Shown: positions 16,363 to 25,015 of the stretch, piece by piece
Layout: each line of letters opens with the position of its first letter
Position numbering within the stretch: position 1 is the first letter of the stretch
From: Sinomonas sp. ASV322
Lineage (GTDB): Bacteria > Actinomycetota > Actinomycetes > Actinomycetales > Micrococcaceae
DNA: 64,000 nt
Direction of reading: 5' to 3'
Assembly (NCBI RefSeq): GCF_030908245.1
Contig: NZ_JAVFJJ010000002.1
Coordinates: 1-64,000 of the forward strand
The notes under the pieces: model-generated
What the model was told of the DNA's origin: nothing
The model's database searches: none
The model's input: the letters and a program-made list of their open reading frames with translations, nothing else
Position numbers and translations under genes: made by a program

Positions 16363-17175
16363 GTGAAGATCGCCACCTGGAACGTGAACTCCCTCCGTGC
16401 TCGAGCCGACCGCGTCGAAGGCTGGCTCCTGCGCAGTGACGTGGACGTTCTCGCGCTTCAGGAGACCAAGTGCCGCGATGACAACTTCCCGTGGGAGCTC
16501 TTCGAGCGCAACGGCTACGAGGTCGCACACTTCGGGCTCAGCCAGTGGAACGGCGTCGCGATCGCCTCGCGCATGGGGCTCGACGACGTCGAGCGCACCT
16601 TCCCCGACCAGCCGTCCTTCGGGAAGGGGGGCGTGGCCGAGGAGCAAGAGGCGCGGGCGATCGGCGCGACGTGCGGAGGCGTGCGCGTGTGGAGCCTGTA
16701 CGTGCCCAACGGCCGCGCGCTCGACGACGAGCACATGCCATACAAGCTCGAGTGGCTCGCGACCCTCAACAAGCACGCTGCCGAATGGCTCGCGCAGGAT
16801 CCCGCGGCCCAGATCGCGCTCGTGGGCGACTGGAACATCGCGCCCCTCGACGACGACGTGTGGGACATCGACTACTTCCGCGCCGAGAACCTCACGCACG
16901 TGAGCGAACCCGAGCGCGACGCGTTCCGGGCGTTCGAGGAGGCCGGCTTCACCGACGCCGCCCGCGCCTACACCCCCGGCCCGGGCGTATACACGTATTG
17001 GGACTACAAGCAGCTTCGTTTCCCCAAGAAGGAGGGCATGCGGATCGACTTCGTGCTCGCCTCTCCCGCGCTCGAGGCCCGCGTGACCGGAGCGCACATC
17101 GATCGCGAGGAGCGCAAGGGCAAGGGTGCCTCGGACCATGCGCCGGTGGTGGTGGAGCTTGCGGACGGACAGTGA
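16363..17175 (+). CDS. xthA: Exodeoxyribonuclease III
   Basis: AP endonuclease/3' exonuclease of base-excision repair, 270 residues. Family motifs run in order: [18 protein letters not shown] at the N-terminus, [15 protein letters not shown] with the metal-binding glutamate, [58 protein letters not shown] and the catalytic GASDHAPVV end. The GTG at 16363 fits the family N-terminus. A TAGCGT hexamer ends 7 nt before it, suggesting a leaderless transcript independent of the preceding regulator gene, which ends 13 nt upstream. GTG 16354 is an alternative start. Confidence 0.93.
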   Translation: MKIATWNVNSLRARADRVEGWLLRSDVDVLALQETKCRDDNFPWELFERNGYEVAHFGLSQWNGVAIASRMGLDDVERTFPDQPSFGKGGVAEEQEARAIGATCGGVRVWSLYVPNGRALDDEHMPYKLEWLATLNKHAAEWLAQDPAAQIALVGDWNIAPLDDDVWDIDYFRAENLTHVSEPERDAFRAFEEAGFTDAARAYTPGPGVYTYWDYKQLRFPKKEGMRIDFVLASPALEARVTGAHIDREERKGKGASDHAPVVVELADGQ

Positions 17176-17205
17176 CCGCCGCTGCCGCCGCGAAGGCGGG
17201 CTGAA

Positions 17206-18039
17206 ATGAGCGAAGTGCGCCGCCCCAGCCGGCCGCTCTCGTCTCACCTGCGCGTCTACGAGCCGATCGAGGCGTTCACGACGGCCGAACGCGAGCGGGT
17301 CAAGGCCGGCCTCCCGCGCAAGGGCGGGCGAGAGGAACTCGACGCTGCCGAATCGACCGCCGCGCTCGGCCGGGTCATTGGAACGACGGGAGACCCCTTC
17401 CCCGGCGACGGCACCGAATTCACGCGCTCGCTCACGGTCAACGGGAACGTCCTCTATTGTCCGAGCCAGCTCGTGCTGCGCTCGGGCCTCGCGGCCGAAT
17501 CGGTCATCAGCACGGCCCCGCGGATCCTCGCCGAGCTCATGCTCCCCGAGGACGCCCGGGAACGGCACCAGGCCCGCGTGGACCGGATCGCCGCCGAATC
17601 GACCTCCCCGCGGATCAACACGCGCGAATCGCTGTGGGGCATCCCGTTCAGCTGGTTCGTGCTGTTCCAGGAATCGGATCCGACCGAGGTTGTCGAGGAC
17701 GGCGACCAGGTGCGGACCGTGCGGATCGTCGCTTCGTGGGCGAAGGCCATCAACCGGGCGCGCTTCGCCGTCGCCAATCTCGCGCTCGCGGCGCCGGACA
17801 TGAGCATGCTCGACGAACTCACGTCGCTCACCGAATGGCTCGAGGAATTCCACCCGGACTCGGCCGTCGAGCTCGACTACGGGCGGGTCGCGGACAGAGT
17901 CTTCCCCGACGAATCGTGCCTTGACGTTCGGCTCGGCATCGAATGCCTCGCGGAGGGCGACATGACCGGCGCCGCCGCGGCGTACCGGCGCCTCGCCTCG
18001 CGCTGGATTCCGATTCGCCAGCTCGCGCGCGCCTCGTAG
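17206..18039 (+). CDS. Conserved actinobacterial protein of unknown function
   Basis: A 277-residue soluble protein without signal peptide or membrane segment. It opens SSHLRVYEPIEAF, a start I associate with a widespread actinobacterial family of unknown role, and is rich in charged helices. It contains LYCPSQLVLRSGLAAESVI in the middle and an SSLW-like GIPFSWFVLFQESDP segment. No catalytic motif is recognisable. It follows xthA by 30 nt on the same strand and may be co-transcribed with it. Its stop codon is followed at once by the 32-nt repeat array. Confidence 0.7.
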   Translation: MSEVRRPSRPLSSHLRVYEPIEAFTTAERERVKAGLPRKGGREELDAAESTAALGRVIGTTGDPFPGDGTEFTRSLTVNGNVLYCPSQLVLRSGLAAESVISTAPRILAELMLPEDARERHQARVDRIAAESTSPRINTRESLWGIPFSWFVLFQESDPTEVVEDGDQVRTVRIVASWAKAINRARFAVANLALAAPDMSMLDELTSLTEWLEEFHPDSAVELDYGRVADRVFPDESCLDVRLGIECLAEGDMTGAAAAYRRLASRWIPIRQLARAS

Positions 18040-18042
18040 CGT

Positions 18043-18256
18043 CCAAGGGTCACCTTCCGCGGGTGCCCACCCATCCAAGGGCCACCTTCCGCGGGTGCCC
18101 ACCCATCCAAGGGTCACCTTCCGCGGGTGCCCACCGCGCCCACCCACGGGAGCTGACCCCCAAACGGAGTCACACCCACGGGAGGCGACCCCCAAACGGA
18201 GTCACACCCACGGGAGCTGACCCCCAAACGGAGTCACACCCACGGGAGGCGACCCC
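18043..18256. repeat. Two back-to-back 32-nt tandem repeat arrays
   Basis: Three 32-nt units (18043-18074, 18075-18106, 18107-18135 truncated) are followed by four 32-nt units (18141-18172, 18173-18204, 18205-18236 and a partial unit running into the stop codon of the lacI gene at 18256). The first set, reverse-complemented, aligns with the second set and with the array at 30612-30833 around the core CACCCRCGGGAGSTGACCCC. The array fills the space between convergent genes, with units pointing outwards from each gene end. There is no spacer variation, so it is not a CRISPR. Confidence 0.85.
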
Positions 18257-19269
18257 TAAACGCAGCGGGGCGGCGCCGTCGACTCCCGAATCACGAGCCG
18301 CTGCTCGGACTTCTCGCTGTGCACGGCCCCCTCTTCCCCGGCGAGCTCGGCGAGGAGCATGCGCGTGCCACGACGGGCCTGCGCGGTCGGGTCCTGCCAG
18401 ATAGTCGTGAGCCCGGCTGCAGCCCCCATTTCGTGGCCGTCGATCCCCACGACGGAAAGGTCCTCGGGGATCCGGATTCCCTGCCGTCTCGCCTCGAACA
18501 TGACCCCAAGCGCCATTTCGTCCGAGGCGCACATGATCGCTGTCGGCCTCGGCTCGGGGAGTTCCATGAATCGGCGCATCGCCTCGACGCCGCTTTCGAC
18601 CGTGAAATTGCCGAAGAGCGCGGCCTCAGGGTTGAATTCGAGACCCGCCCGATGCACCGCATCCCGGAAGCCCTCGACGCGGATGCGCGGAACGCTGAAA
18701 TTCAAGTCGGAATCGTCTTGGCCATGAAGGACCGCGATGTGCCGATGGCCCAAGTCGATCAGGTGGTCCGTCACGGCCCTCGCGGCCTCATAGTCGTCGA
18801 TCCCCACGTTGGAACAGCCGGGAACCGGGCCGCCGACGACGATGAGGGGCATGTCGATCGCGTGAAGGTCGTCGATCTCCTCCTGGTGCAAGTACATGCA
18901 GAGGAGCAGGAGCGCGTCGATCTGCTTGTGCACCATGGCCTTGCTGAAGAGCCGCTCGCGGGGCTGGGTTCGGCCACCGAGGTTGAAGAGGGAGAGGTTG
19001 TAGCCCCGGTCATGCAGCTCGAGCTCGACGCCGTCGATCGCCTTCCCGAAGAACCACCGGTCGACGTACGGGGCGAGCACGCCGATGGTCCGGGTCTTGC
19101 CGGACGCGAGCCGCGACGCGGCCGACGACGGAACGTACCCAAGCTCCTTCGCCGTGGCGAGGATCTTGGCCCGGGTCCGCGGCGACACTCTGGGAAGCCC
19201 TCGGATGGCTCTCGAGACCGTTGCCGTCGACACCCCAGCCGCAGCGGCCACGTCCTCGATTCCGACCAT
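18256..19269 (-). CDS. LacI-family repressor of the second sugar ABC operon
   Basis: A 337-residue LacI/GalR repressor. The helix-turn-helix and hinge are MVGIEDVAAAAGVSTATVSRAIRGLPRVSPRTRAKILATAKELGYVPS, and the effector domain carries IDYEAARAVTDHLIDLGHRHIAVLHG-type and ICASDEMALGVMFEARRQGI segments. ATG at 19269 has GGAGGG at 4-nt spacing. It is the last gene of the binding protein-permease-permease-small membrane protein series on this strand, 47 nt after the small gene. The LacI-type palindrome at 22973-22992 before the operon is its probable target, giving autoregulation. The gene's stop codon is overlapped by a 32-nt repeat unit. Confidence 0.88.
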   Translation of the reverse strand: MVGIEDVAAAAGVSTATVSRAIRGLPRVSPRTRAKILATAKELGYVPSSAASRLASGKTRTIGVLAPYVDRWFFGKAIDGVELELHDRGYNLSLFNLGGRTQPRERLFSKAMVHKQIDALLLLCMYLHQEEIDDLHAIDMPLIVVGGPVPGCSNVGIDDYEAARAVTDHLIDLGHRHIAVLHGQDDSDLNFSVPRIRVEGFRDAVHRAGLEFNPEAALFGNFTVESGVEAMRRFMELPEPRPTAIMCASDEMALGVMFEARRQGIRIPEDLSVVGIDGHEMGAAAGLTTIWQDPTAQARRGTRMLLAELAGEEGAVHSEKSEQRLVIRESTAPPRCV

Positions 19270-19316
19270 GTTCCCTCCGTGATCCGCCGGCCGCGGCCGG
19301 CGCGAGACACGCCGAC

Positions 19317-19607
19317 TCAGTGTTCGGCGTCGTGTGTGTTCCCCCGAAGCACCCTACGCCTCAACGCCCACAGGCCTCCGATTGCTACGAGTGATGCCGC
19401 AAGTCCCAGCGCCCACCACAGCGCCGGCTGCCCCGTCAGTTCGAGCCATACCGTGACGACCAGCAGGATGACCGCCCAGAACCCGACGAAGCCCATGAAG
19501 ATCTCGAACTGTTCGACGACGGCCTGCCGGGGACCGGGAGAGCGGCGGTAGGCCGCTCCCCCGATCGCGAATCGGTCCAGCGGACGGTGGCCGTGCCGTT
19601 CAGCCAT
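19317..19607 (-). CDS. Small two-helix membrane protein in the sugar operon
   Basis: A 96-residue protein with two predicted membrane helices (FEIFMGFVGFWAVILLVVTVWLEL and ALWWALGLAASLVAIGGLWAL), a basic cytoplasmic segment RRRVLRG and a charged tail. It starts 6 nt after the MalG-type permease stop, so it is co-translated with the importer. No family function is recognised. Position between transporter and repressor suggests a transporter accessory role, but there is no direct evidence. Confidence 0.6.
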   Translation of the reverse strand: MAERHGHRPLDRFAIGGAAYRRSPGPRQAVVEQFEIFMGFVGFWAVILLVVTVWLELTGQPALWWALGLAASLVAIGGLWALRRRVLRGNTHDAEH

Positions 19608-19613
19608 GTGTGC

Positions 19614-20498
19614 TCACTTCACCGCGCCGGCGGTGAGGCCGGCGACGATCTTGCGCTGGAAGATCAGCACGAGCGCGACGAGCGGGATCGTGACGATCGT
19701 GCCGGCGGCCATGATCGCGGTGTAGGGCTCCTGGTGCGGCTGCGCGCCGGTGAAGGACGCGATCGCGACCGTCACGGGCTTGGTCGCCTCCGAGGAAAGC
19801 TGGGACGCAATGAGGAACTCGTTCCAGGCACCGATGAACGCGAGGATCGCCGTCGTGAACGTCGCGGGGGCGGCGAGCGGAAGAATGATCTTCCGGAACG
19901 CCTGGCCCTGCGTGCACCCGTCGATCCGGGCAGACTCCTCGAGCTCCCACGGCATCTCGCGGAAGAACGAGGTCAGCGTGTAGACCGTGAGCGGGAGGGT
20001 GAACGAGATGTCCGGAATGATCATCGCCTGGTAGGTGCCCATGAAGCCGATGTTCGTGAACAGCTGGAACAGCGGGGTCACGAGCGCGACGCCCGGGAAC
20101 ATCGATGCCCCGAGGATGAAGCCCATGACCGCGAACTTGAACCGGAAGTTCAGGCGCGCGAGCGCGTAGGCGGCGAACACGCCCACGACGAGGGCCACAA
20201 TCGTCGTCGCCCCCGCGACGATGAGGCTGTTCAGGAGGTTCTGGGCGAAGTGGTTGCCCAGGCTCGTGTCGAACACCGTGGCGAAGTTGTCGAGCGTGAT
20301 GTGGGCAGGGTAGGGCGTCGACTCGAACGTGTACCCGGTGTCGCGGAACGCGGTGACGATCATCCAGTAGAACGGTGCGAGGCACCAGATCAGGATGATC
20401 GCGGCCTGGACATAGGTGCGCAGGGGTGCCCAGTCGAAGGCACGACGGCGCGTGGGCGCCTGCGCGGTGCGTGCGGCGGTAGCGGTCGCGGTGGCCAT
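19614..20498 (-). CDS. Carbohydrate ABC transporter permease, MalG type
   Basis: CUT1-family permease of 294 residues with about six membrane helices, the first at YVQAAIILIWCLAPFYWMIV. The ATPase-contact loop is WELEESARIDGCTQGQAFRKIILPLAAP near residue 195. The protein ends FQRKIVAGLTAGAVK, the conserved C-terminus of trehalose/maltose-type MalG permeases. It starts 2 nt after the stop of the MalF-type gene. As with the first importer, no ATPase gene accompanies it. A disaccharide such as trehalose or maltose is a plausible but unproven substrate. Confidence 0.85.
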   Translation of the reverse strand: MATATATAARTAQAPTRRRAFDWAPLRTYVQAAIILIWCLAPFYWMIVTAFRDTGYTFESTPYPAHITLDNFATVFDTSLGNHFAQNLLNSLIVAGATTIVALVVGVFAAYALARLNFRFKFAVMGFILGASMFPGVALVTPLFQLFTNIGFMGTYQAMIIPDISFTLPLTVYTLTSFFREMPWELEESARIDGCTQGQAFRKIILPLAAPATFTTAILAFIGAWNEFLIASQLSSEATKPVTVAIASFTGAQPHQEPYTAIMAAGTIVTIPLVALVLIFQRKIVAGLTAGAVK

Positions 20499-20499
20499 G

Positions 20500-21507
20500 T
20501 CACTTCTTTCCCGAGGAGGTGGCCGCGCCCACGGCGTTCGCGCCGAGGAAGCGGACGAAGATGAACGCGACGAGGAAGACCGTCAGGAACGTGAGTGTCG
20601 AGATCGCGCCGGCGCTGTTGAAGCCTTCGCGGATCTGGTCGACCACGAGGATCGAGAGGGTCGTGGTGTTGTTCGCGCCACCGGTCATGATGGCCGGGAG
20701 GTCGTACATGCGCAGCACGTCGAGCGTTCTGAACAGGATCGCGACCATGAGCGCCGGCTTGACGAGCGGAAGCGTGATCTGGGTGAAGCGCTGCCACGCG
20801 CTCGCGCCGTCGACCTTGGCCGCCTCGTAGACCTCGTCCGGGATGAGCTGCAGGCCCGCGAGGATCAGCAGCGCCATGAACGGGGTGGTCTTCCACACGT
20901 CCGAGATCACGATCGCCCACTTGGCCGGCCACTCCGAGCCCGTCCACAGGATCTGCGAGCCGAAGAGCTTGTTGACGATGCCCTCGAACGCGAACACGAA
21001 CACGAACAGCTTCGCGGTCACGGCCGTGGGGATCGCCCACGGAACCAGGACTGCGGCGCGGACGGCGGCGCGGCCCCGGAACGTCCGCGACATGATGACG
21101 GCCATCCAGAAGCCGAGCACGGTCTCGAGGATGACGGTCACGATCGTGAAGAAGAACGTCGTACCCATCGCGGACCAGAACTGCGCGCCGAGGGTTCCGG
21201 GCGGGCAGGCCGTCCCGTTGCACTGCTGCCCTAGCCAGTGGATGTAGTTGTCGAACCCGGCGAACCCGCCCTGGACGAAGAACCCCGTCGCCGGGTCGAG
21301 ACCCGCGTCCTTCTGGAAGGACATGACGACGGCGTTGACGATCGGGTAGACGATGACGACCGCGAGCAGGACGAGCGTGGGCGCAAGCAGGAGCGAGGCC
21401 CAGCGCCCCTGGGTGACCTGCTTCCTGTCCGCGCTCTCGCGCCCCGGCATGTGATGTGTAGCTTGGCCCGCCTTCGCGCCGGCCCGCGTCGGGACTTCTG
21501 TGGACAT
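20500..21507 (-). CDS. Carbohydrate ABC transporter permease, MalF type
   Basis: Partner permease of 335 residues. A short cytoplasmic leader precedes WASLLLAPTLVLLAVVIVYPIVNAVVMSF. A periplasmic loop with paired cysteines (QCNGTACPPG) follows, then five further membrane helices and the EAA-type loop DEVYEAAKVDGASAWQRFTQITLPLVKP near residue 220. The ATG at 21507 has AGGAG 5 nt upstream and is preferred to an in-frame start at 21528. It lies 80 nt after the binding-protein gene, across a strong hairpin. Confidence 0.86.
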   Translation of the reverse strand: MSTEVPTRAGAKAGQATHHMPGRESADRKQVTQGRWASLLLAPTLVLLAVVIVYPIVNAVVMSFQKDAGLDPATGFFVQGGFAGFDNYIHWLGQQCNGTACPPGTLGAQFWSAMGTTFFFTIVTVILETVLGFWMAVIMSRTFRGRAAVRAAVLVPWAIPTAVTAKLFVFVFAFEGIVNKLFGSQILWTGSEWPAKWAIVISDVWKTTPFMALLILAGLQLIPDEVYEAAKVDGASAWQRFTQITLPLVKPALMVAILFRTLDVLRMYDLPAIMTGGANNTTTLSILVVDQIREGFNSAGAISTLTFLTVFLVAFIFVRFLGANAVGAATSSGKK

Positions 21508-21542
21508 GATGACTCCTGTTCTCCCCAACTAGGGGCGACAGC

Positions 21543-21574
21543 GCGGTCCGGTGCCGTCGCCGGCACCGGACCGC
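21543..21574 (-). promoter_or_regulatory. Intercistronic hairpin after the second binding-protein gene
   Basis: A perfect 14-bp stem (GCGGTCCGGTGCCG and complement) with a TCGC loop begins 13 nt past the binding-protein stop codon. In binding-protein-dependent operons such hairpins protect the upstream segment and raise binding-protein output relative to the permeases; that role is inferred here. Confidence 0.65.
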
Positions 21575-21587
21575 CCGTCGTTGAGGA

Positions 21588-22889
21588 CTACTTGGCGCCA
21601 GCCGCCTGGAGTGCGGCCTGCATGTCGGAGAGCGCCTGGTCCACAGACTTCTCACCCTTGAGCGCGGCGTACGAGTTGTCCTCGATGGCCTTCGTGACGG
21701 CCGGGTAGAACGGCGAGACCGGGCGCGGCACCGCGTTCTTGATCGAGGTCAGAAGGGTCGGCAGGTACGGCAGCTTCGCGGTCAGCGTCGGGTCAGTGTA
21801 GAGGTCGCCGAGAACTGGGGCGAGAGAGCCCTGGGTCGCGAAGAACTTCTGCTGGTCGGTGTCCGTGAGGAACTTGAGGAAGTCCACCGCGGTGGCCTTG
21901 TGCTGCGAGTACACGCTGATCGCGGCGCTGTGGCCGCCGAGCGACGACGCACCGGGGCCGCTCATGCCAGGAAGCGGCGCGATGCCGAACGTGTCCTTGA
22001 CCTTCGAATCACCGTCGGTCTTGGCGAGGTTGAACACGTACGGCCAGTTGCGAAGGAACAAGAGCTTGCCGGCCTCGAACGCCTGGCGGCCAGGCTCCTC
22101 CGTAAACGTGATCGCCTCGGCCGGGATGTTGCCGTTCTTGAACGCATCGACAAGCTTGCCGAGGCCGGTCTTGGACTCAGGCGAGTTGACGCTCGCCTTG
22201 CCCGAGTCGTCCACGATCTTGCCACCGAAGGTGTTGATCGCTTCGGCCGCGTTGACCGTGAGGCCCTCGTACTTCTGGAACTGGCCCGCGTAGCAGCCGA
22301 TGTTGTTCTGCTTTGCGATCGAGCAGTCGGCCATCATCTCGTCCCACGTCTTCGGCGGGTTCGGCACGAGGTCCTTGCGGTAGTACAGGATGCCGCCGTC
22401 GGACGTCACCGGGGACGCGTAGAGCGTGCCGCCGTAGGTCGCAGCCTTGACGGGCGCCTGCAGCATCTTCGACGTGTCGAGAGCGGTCTTGTCCTTGAGC
22501 GGCTGGAGCCAGCCCTTCGCCGCGAACTCGGCCGTCCAGACGACGTCGACGCTGACGACGTCGTAGTTCTGGTCCTTGGCCTGGAAGTGCTGCACGAGGT
22601 CGTCGTGCTGCTGGTCCGCCTGATCGGACTGTTCCTTGAGCGTGACCTTCTGGTCGGGGTGCGCCGCGTTCCACTTGTCGATGGTCGGGCGGATGACGTT
22701 CGAGTTGTCCTTGCCCTGGACGTACGTGATGGGGCCGCGGCTGTCGAGGTTGGCCGAGGCATCTCCGCCGCCACCCCCGCCACCGGTGCTTCCGCCTGTG
22801 CCGCCACCGCCTCCACAGGCTGAGAGGGCCAGGGCCAGCACGCTTGCCGACGCAAACGGCACAGCATACTTGGAGAACTTGTTTCTCAT
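21588..22889 (-). CDS. Sugar ABC transporter substrate-binding lipoprotein
   Basis: Family-1 solute-binding protein, 433 residues. The lipoprotein signal is MRNKFSKYAVPFASASVLALALSACGGG, with the lipobox LSAC, followed by a Gly/Ser/Thr linker of some 20 residues. The mature domain has ITYVQGKDNSNVIRPTIDKWNAAHP near its start and EPGRQAFEAGKLLFLRNWPYVFNLA around the hinge, typical of trehalose/maltose or oligosaccharide binders. It is the first gene of the five-gene leftward operon. A LacI-type operator lies 84-103 nt upstream. Confidence 0.87.
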   Translation of the reverse strand: MRNKFSKYAVPFASASVLALALSACGGGGGTGGSTGGGGGGGDASANLDSRGPITYVQGKDNSNVIRPTIDKWNAAHPDQKVTLKEQSDQADQQHDDLVQHFQAKDQNYDVVSVDVVWTAEFAAKGWLQPLKDKTALDTSKMLQAPVKAATYGGTLYASPVTSDGGILYYRKDLVPNPPKTWDEMMADCSIAKQNNIGCYAGQFQKYEGLTVNAAEAINTFGGKIVDDSGKASVNSPESKTGLGKLVDAFKNGNIPAEAITFTEEPGRQAFEAGKLLFLRNWPYVFNLAKTDGDSKVKDTFGIAPLPGMSGPGASSLGGHSAAISVYSQHKATAVDFLKFLTDTDQQKFFATQGSLAPVLGDLYTDPTLTAKLPYLPTLLTSIKNAVPRPVSPFYPAVTKAIEDNSYAALKGEKSVDQALSDMQAALQAAGAK

Positions 22890-22972
22890 GCTCGACTCCC
22901 TTGTCTGACGGGGCAGCGCTATGCAGTCCCCCGGAGTGTGTGACGCACCTCACCCTAAGTTGTGTAAAGGCT

Positions 22973-22992
22973 GTGTGCAAGCGCTTACGCAC
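22973..22992. promoter_or_regulatory. LacI-family operator of the second sugar operon
   Basis: GTGTGCAAGCGCTTACGCAC has a perfect AAGCGCTT core and partly symmetric flanks, the classic LacI/GalR pattern. It differs in its half-sites from the TGGCAA/TTGCCA operators of the uronate locus, so the repressor encoded at 18256-19269 is the better candidate. The remaining stretch to 23179 holds no recognisable gene. Confidence 0.75.
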
Positions 22993-23179
22993 GTCGTATC
23001 CATTCCGTGATCAAACTCTCTGTTCCGGGTAGGCGTGATCCGAGAGGAGGAAGGAAAAAAGAGGACGACGGCGACCACGGCAGCGCAACGAATATCACCT
23101 ATCACAGGGGTGCGCGCGGCCACCTCTCGCCGAACGCGCGGCCACGTCAGCCCAACACGCAGACGAGGGGCCGAAGGCG

Positions 23180-23815
23180 TCAGCGCACCCGCTCGGCGCG
23201 GCTGAAGCGCGCCCGTGTGCCCGACGCGATGTGGAGCAGCACGGGGCACCCGTGCCCCAGGAGCAAGTCCATACCTGACACGAGCCGCTCGACTTCGCGG
23301 GCGATCTCCAGCGGATCAGCCCCCTGACGAGCCACGACGCGGAGGCGCAGCGCGATGCGGCCCTCGAATTCGACGGCCGCGACCGAGGTGCCAAGCAGGT
23401 CCCGACGCGGCGCGAGGGCGGTCCGCAGGGCCTGGTCCACGGTCGAGGCCGCGATAGCCACACGGCCGGGAACCTCGCCCGTCTCCGCCGATCCGTGCTC
23501 CGTGCCCGCAGTGGACCACGCGACGAGGTCGCGCCTCCCCGTGCCCTGCTGGGACATCCACCAGATCATGAGCAGGATGACGGCCACGAGGAACGCCATG
23601 GCCAGGATCCACAGCCAGCTCACGCGGGTGCCGGGAATCCAGGTGTTAGCAAACGCGCGCCCCGCTTCGAGGGACCCGGTCTGCGCCCATGCGCCCCACC
23701 ACGAGCCGACGGCAGGAACGGCCGCGAGCAGCACCATGAAGACACCGAGCACCGTGACGACGGCGCCGAAAATGAGCACGAGCATGCGATTGAGCACGCG
23801 CGGGGTTCCGTTCAT
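23180..23815 (-). CDS. AmaP-like alkaline-shock membrane protein
   Basis: A 211-residue membrane protein, the last gene of the Asp23-type operon. Two N-terminal membrane helices (MLVLIFGAVVTVLGVFMVLLAAVPAVG and WLWILAMAFLVAVILLMIWWM) flank a loop of about 35 residues. The C-terminal cytoplasmic half, GRVAIAASTVDQALRTALAPRRDLLG onward, resembles the Asp23-like domain of AmaP anchors. AmaP fixes Asp23 to the membrane in Staphylococcus; the same role is inferred from the neighbours. Its ATG overlaps the DUF6286 gene stop by 4 nt. Confidence 0.65.
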   Translation of the reverse strand: MNGTPRVLNRMLVLIFGAVVTVLGVFMVLLAAVPAVGSWWGAWAQTGSLEAGRAFANTWIPGTRVSWLWILAMAFLVAVILLMIWWMSQQGTGRRDLVAWSTAGTEHGSAETGEVPGRVAIAASTVDQALRTALAPRRDLLGTSVAAVEFEGRIALRLRVVARQGADPLEIAREVERLVSGMDLLLGHGCPVLLHIASGTRARFSRAERVR

Positions 23816-24453
23816 GCGCCGATCACCCCCGTTCCCGCCACGCGAACGCGCAGGAGCGGATAGGGCTCGGGGCGAAGCCGCTTGAGCTCGTCCTCGACCG
23901 CGGCAAGCACGTCCTCGGCCCGGACCGGAACGCCCGACGTCGGCCGCACATTCACAATCGCCTCGCCGTGCGAGACGACGACAGTCACCTGCTCGGGCCG
24001 CACTGTCGCTGCCGTCCGCGCACGGCGCGCGAGCGCCGAGGCGAGAACTTCGTCGTCGAGCACGACGGCGATACGCTGGCTCGGCAGGACGCGTCGCCCT
24101 GGGCGTCCCGGGAGGACGGCGAGCAGCACGAACCCGACCCCCACCACGGCGACGACGACACCGAGCAGGCCAAGGACTCCAGCGTTGGCACCGCCCGGAA
24201 GCCCCGCGACGAAGCGTGAGGCCGTCTCCGGATCGATGATCCAGGCGGGCTGGCCGATCGCCTGGAGCGTGGATTCGAGGAGGGCATAGACGCACAGCAG
24301 GGTGACGACGAGCGCGACGAGCGCCGCTGCGAAAACACGCCCCGAGCTCGTTTCGCGACGCACGGCCAAGGCAAGCCCGTGATCTGGTGCCGGGCCGTCG
24401 GCGTCCGGCTGCTGCCGCCCGTCGACCTGCGCCTGAGAAGCGTCCGTGCTCAT
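23812..24453 (-). CDS. DUF6286-type membrane protein of the Asp23 operon
   Basis: A 213-residue protein with a cytoplasmic acidic leader, two membrane helices (FAAALVALVVTLLCVYALLEST and AGVLGLLGVVVAVVGVGFVLLAVLPG) and a C-terminal alpha/beta domain of about 100 residues. That domain, beginning QRIAVVLDDEVLASALARRARTAATV, looks like a divergent Asp23 fold. Proteins of this form accompany Asp23 in many actinobacteria. The ATG start overlaps the preceding stop (24450-24453) by 4 nt, and its own stop overlaps the AmaP-like start. The molecular function is unknown. Confidence 0.68.
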   Translation of the reverse strand: MSTDASQAQVDGRQQPDADGPAPDHGLALAVRRETSSGRVFAAALVALVVTLLCVYALLESTLQAIGQPAWIIDPETASRFVAGLPGGANAGVLGLLGVVVAVVGVGFVLLAVLPGRPGRRVLPSQRIAVVLDDEVLASALARRARTAATVRPEQVTVVVSHGEAIVNVRPTSGVPVRAEDVLAAVEDELKRLRPEPYPLLRVRVAGTGVIGA

Positions 24454-24827
24454 TGGACCCGCACCCTGCGCTCAGGCGCGGGGCGTACGCCGGCGATGCG
24501 GATGTCGACACGGCTCAGATGTGTTCCGCTGAGGCCCGCAACGCGGCGCAGGATCGCCCCCTTCGCAGCTGACGCACGCTCCCACACGGTTCCGCCGGCC
24601 GCGGCGACGTCGGCCGCAGAGCCGATCGCACCGAGCTCAGGCACCGCGATCGGCGAGACGACGCTCAAAGCGAGCAGGCCGGCGTCGTCCGCCCACGTGG
24701 CGCGCACCTCGGAGGGGCGGACGCCGAATTGCTCGGCAGCGGCAGCCCGGGCAAGGCTTGTGAGCGCTTGAGTGCTGACGCGATTGTGCCCGGCGAAGCT
24801 GCGCGGGGAGGCGGCCGCTTCGCTCAC
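24450..24827 (-). CDS. Small soluble Asp23-like protein
   Basis: A 125-residue soluble protein without a signal peptide or membrane helix. It has an alpha/beta composition (LTSLARAAAAEQFGVRPSEVRATWADDAG, then LLALSVVSPIAVPELG) with weak resemblance to the Asp23 domain, ending in a basic tail. The GTG at 24827 is chosen because it sits in a GTGA overlap with the DUF2273 gene, matching every other junction of the operon; a longer in-frame start at 24860 would overlap that gene by 37 nt. Confidence 0.6.
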   Translation of the reverse strand: MSEAAASPRSFAGHNRVSTQALTSLARAAAAEQFGVRPSEVRATWADDAGLLALSVVSPIAVPELGAIGSAADVAAAGGTVWERASAAKGAILRRVAGLSGTHLSRVDIRIAGVRPAPERRVRVQ

Positions 24828-25015
24828 GACGAGGAACGCCTTCCGATGAGCGCATCCCACACCCGCCGAAGATCAACTTTGCCCTCGACGAGACGACCGA
24901 GGACGGCCCCGATCGCCATGAAGATGATCGAGCCGAAGAAGCCCCAAGGGCCGAACTGGAAGGACATGAAGGCAACGAAGGCACCGATCGCGATGCCGAC
25001 CACGGTCAGATTCAC
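24824..25015 (-). CDS. DUF2273 small membrane protein
   Basis: A 63-residue integral membrane protein with two closely spaced helices (TVVGIAIGAFVAFMSFQFG and GFFGSIIFMAIGAVLGRLVEG) and a basic C-terminus. This is the compact DUF2273 form that normally sits next to Asp23 genes and likely helps recruit it to the membrane. The GTG start at 25015 overlaps the Asp23 stop codon by 4 nt. Confidence 0.8.
   Translation of the reverse strand: MNLTVVGIAIGAFVAFMSFQFGPWGFFGSIIFMAIGAVLGRLVEGKVDLRRVWDALIGRRSSS

Noticed and set aside
18043-18256. 32-nt periodicity suggesting a CRISPR array
   Set aside because: Units are contiguous without variable spacers, differ in orientation within the array, and no cas gene is near. 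They are tandem repeats.
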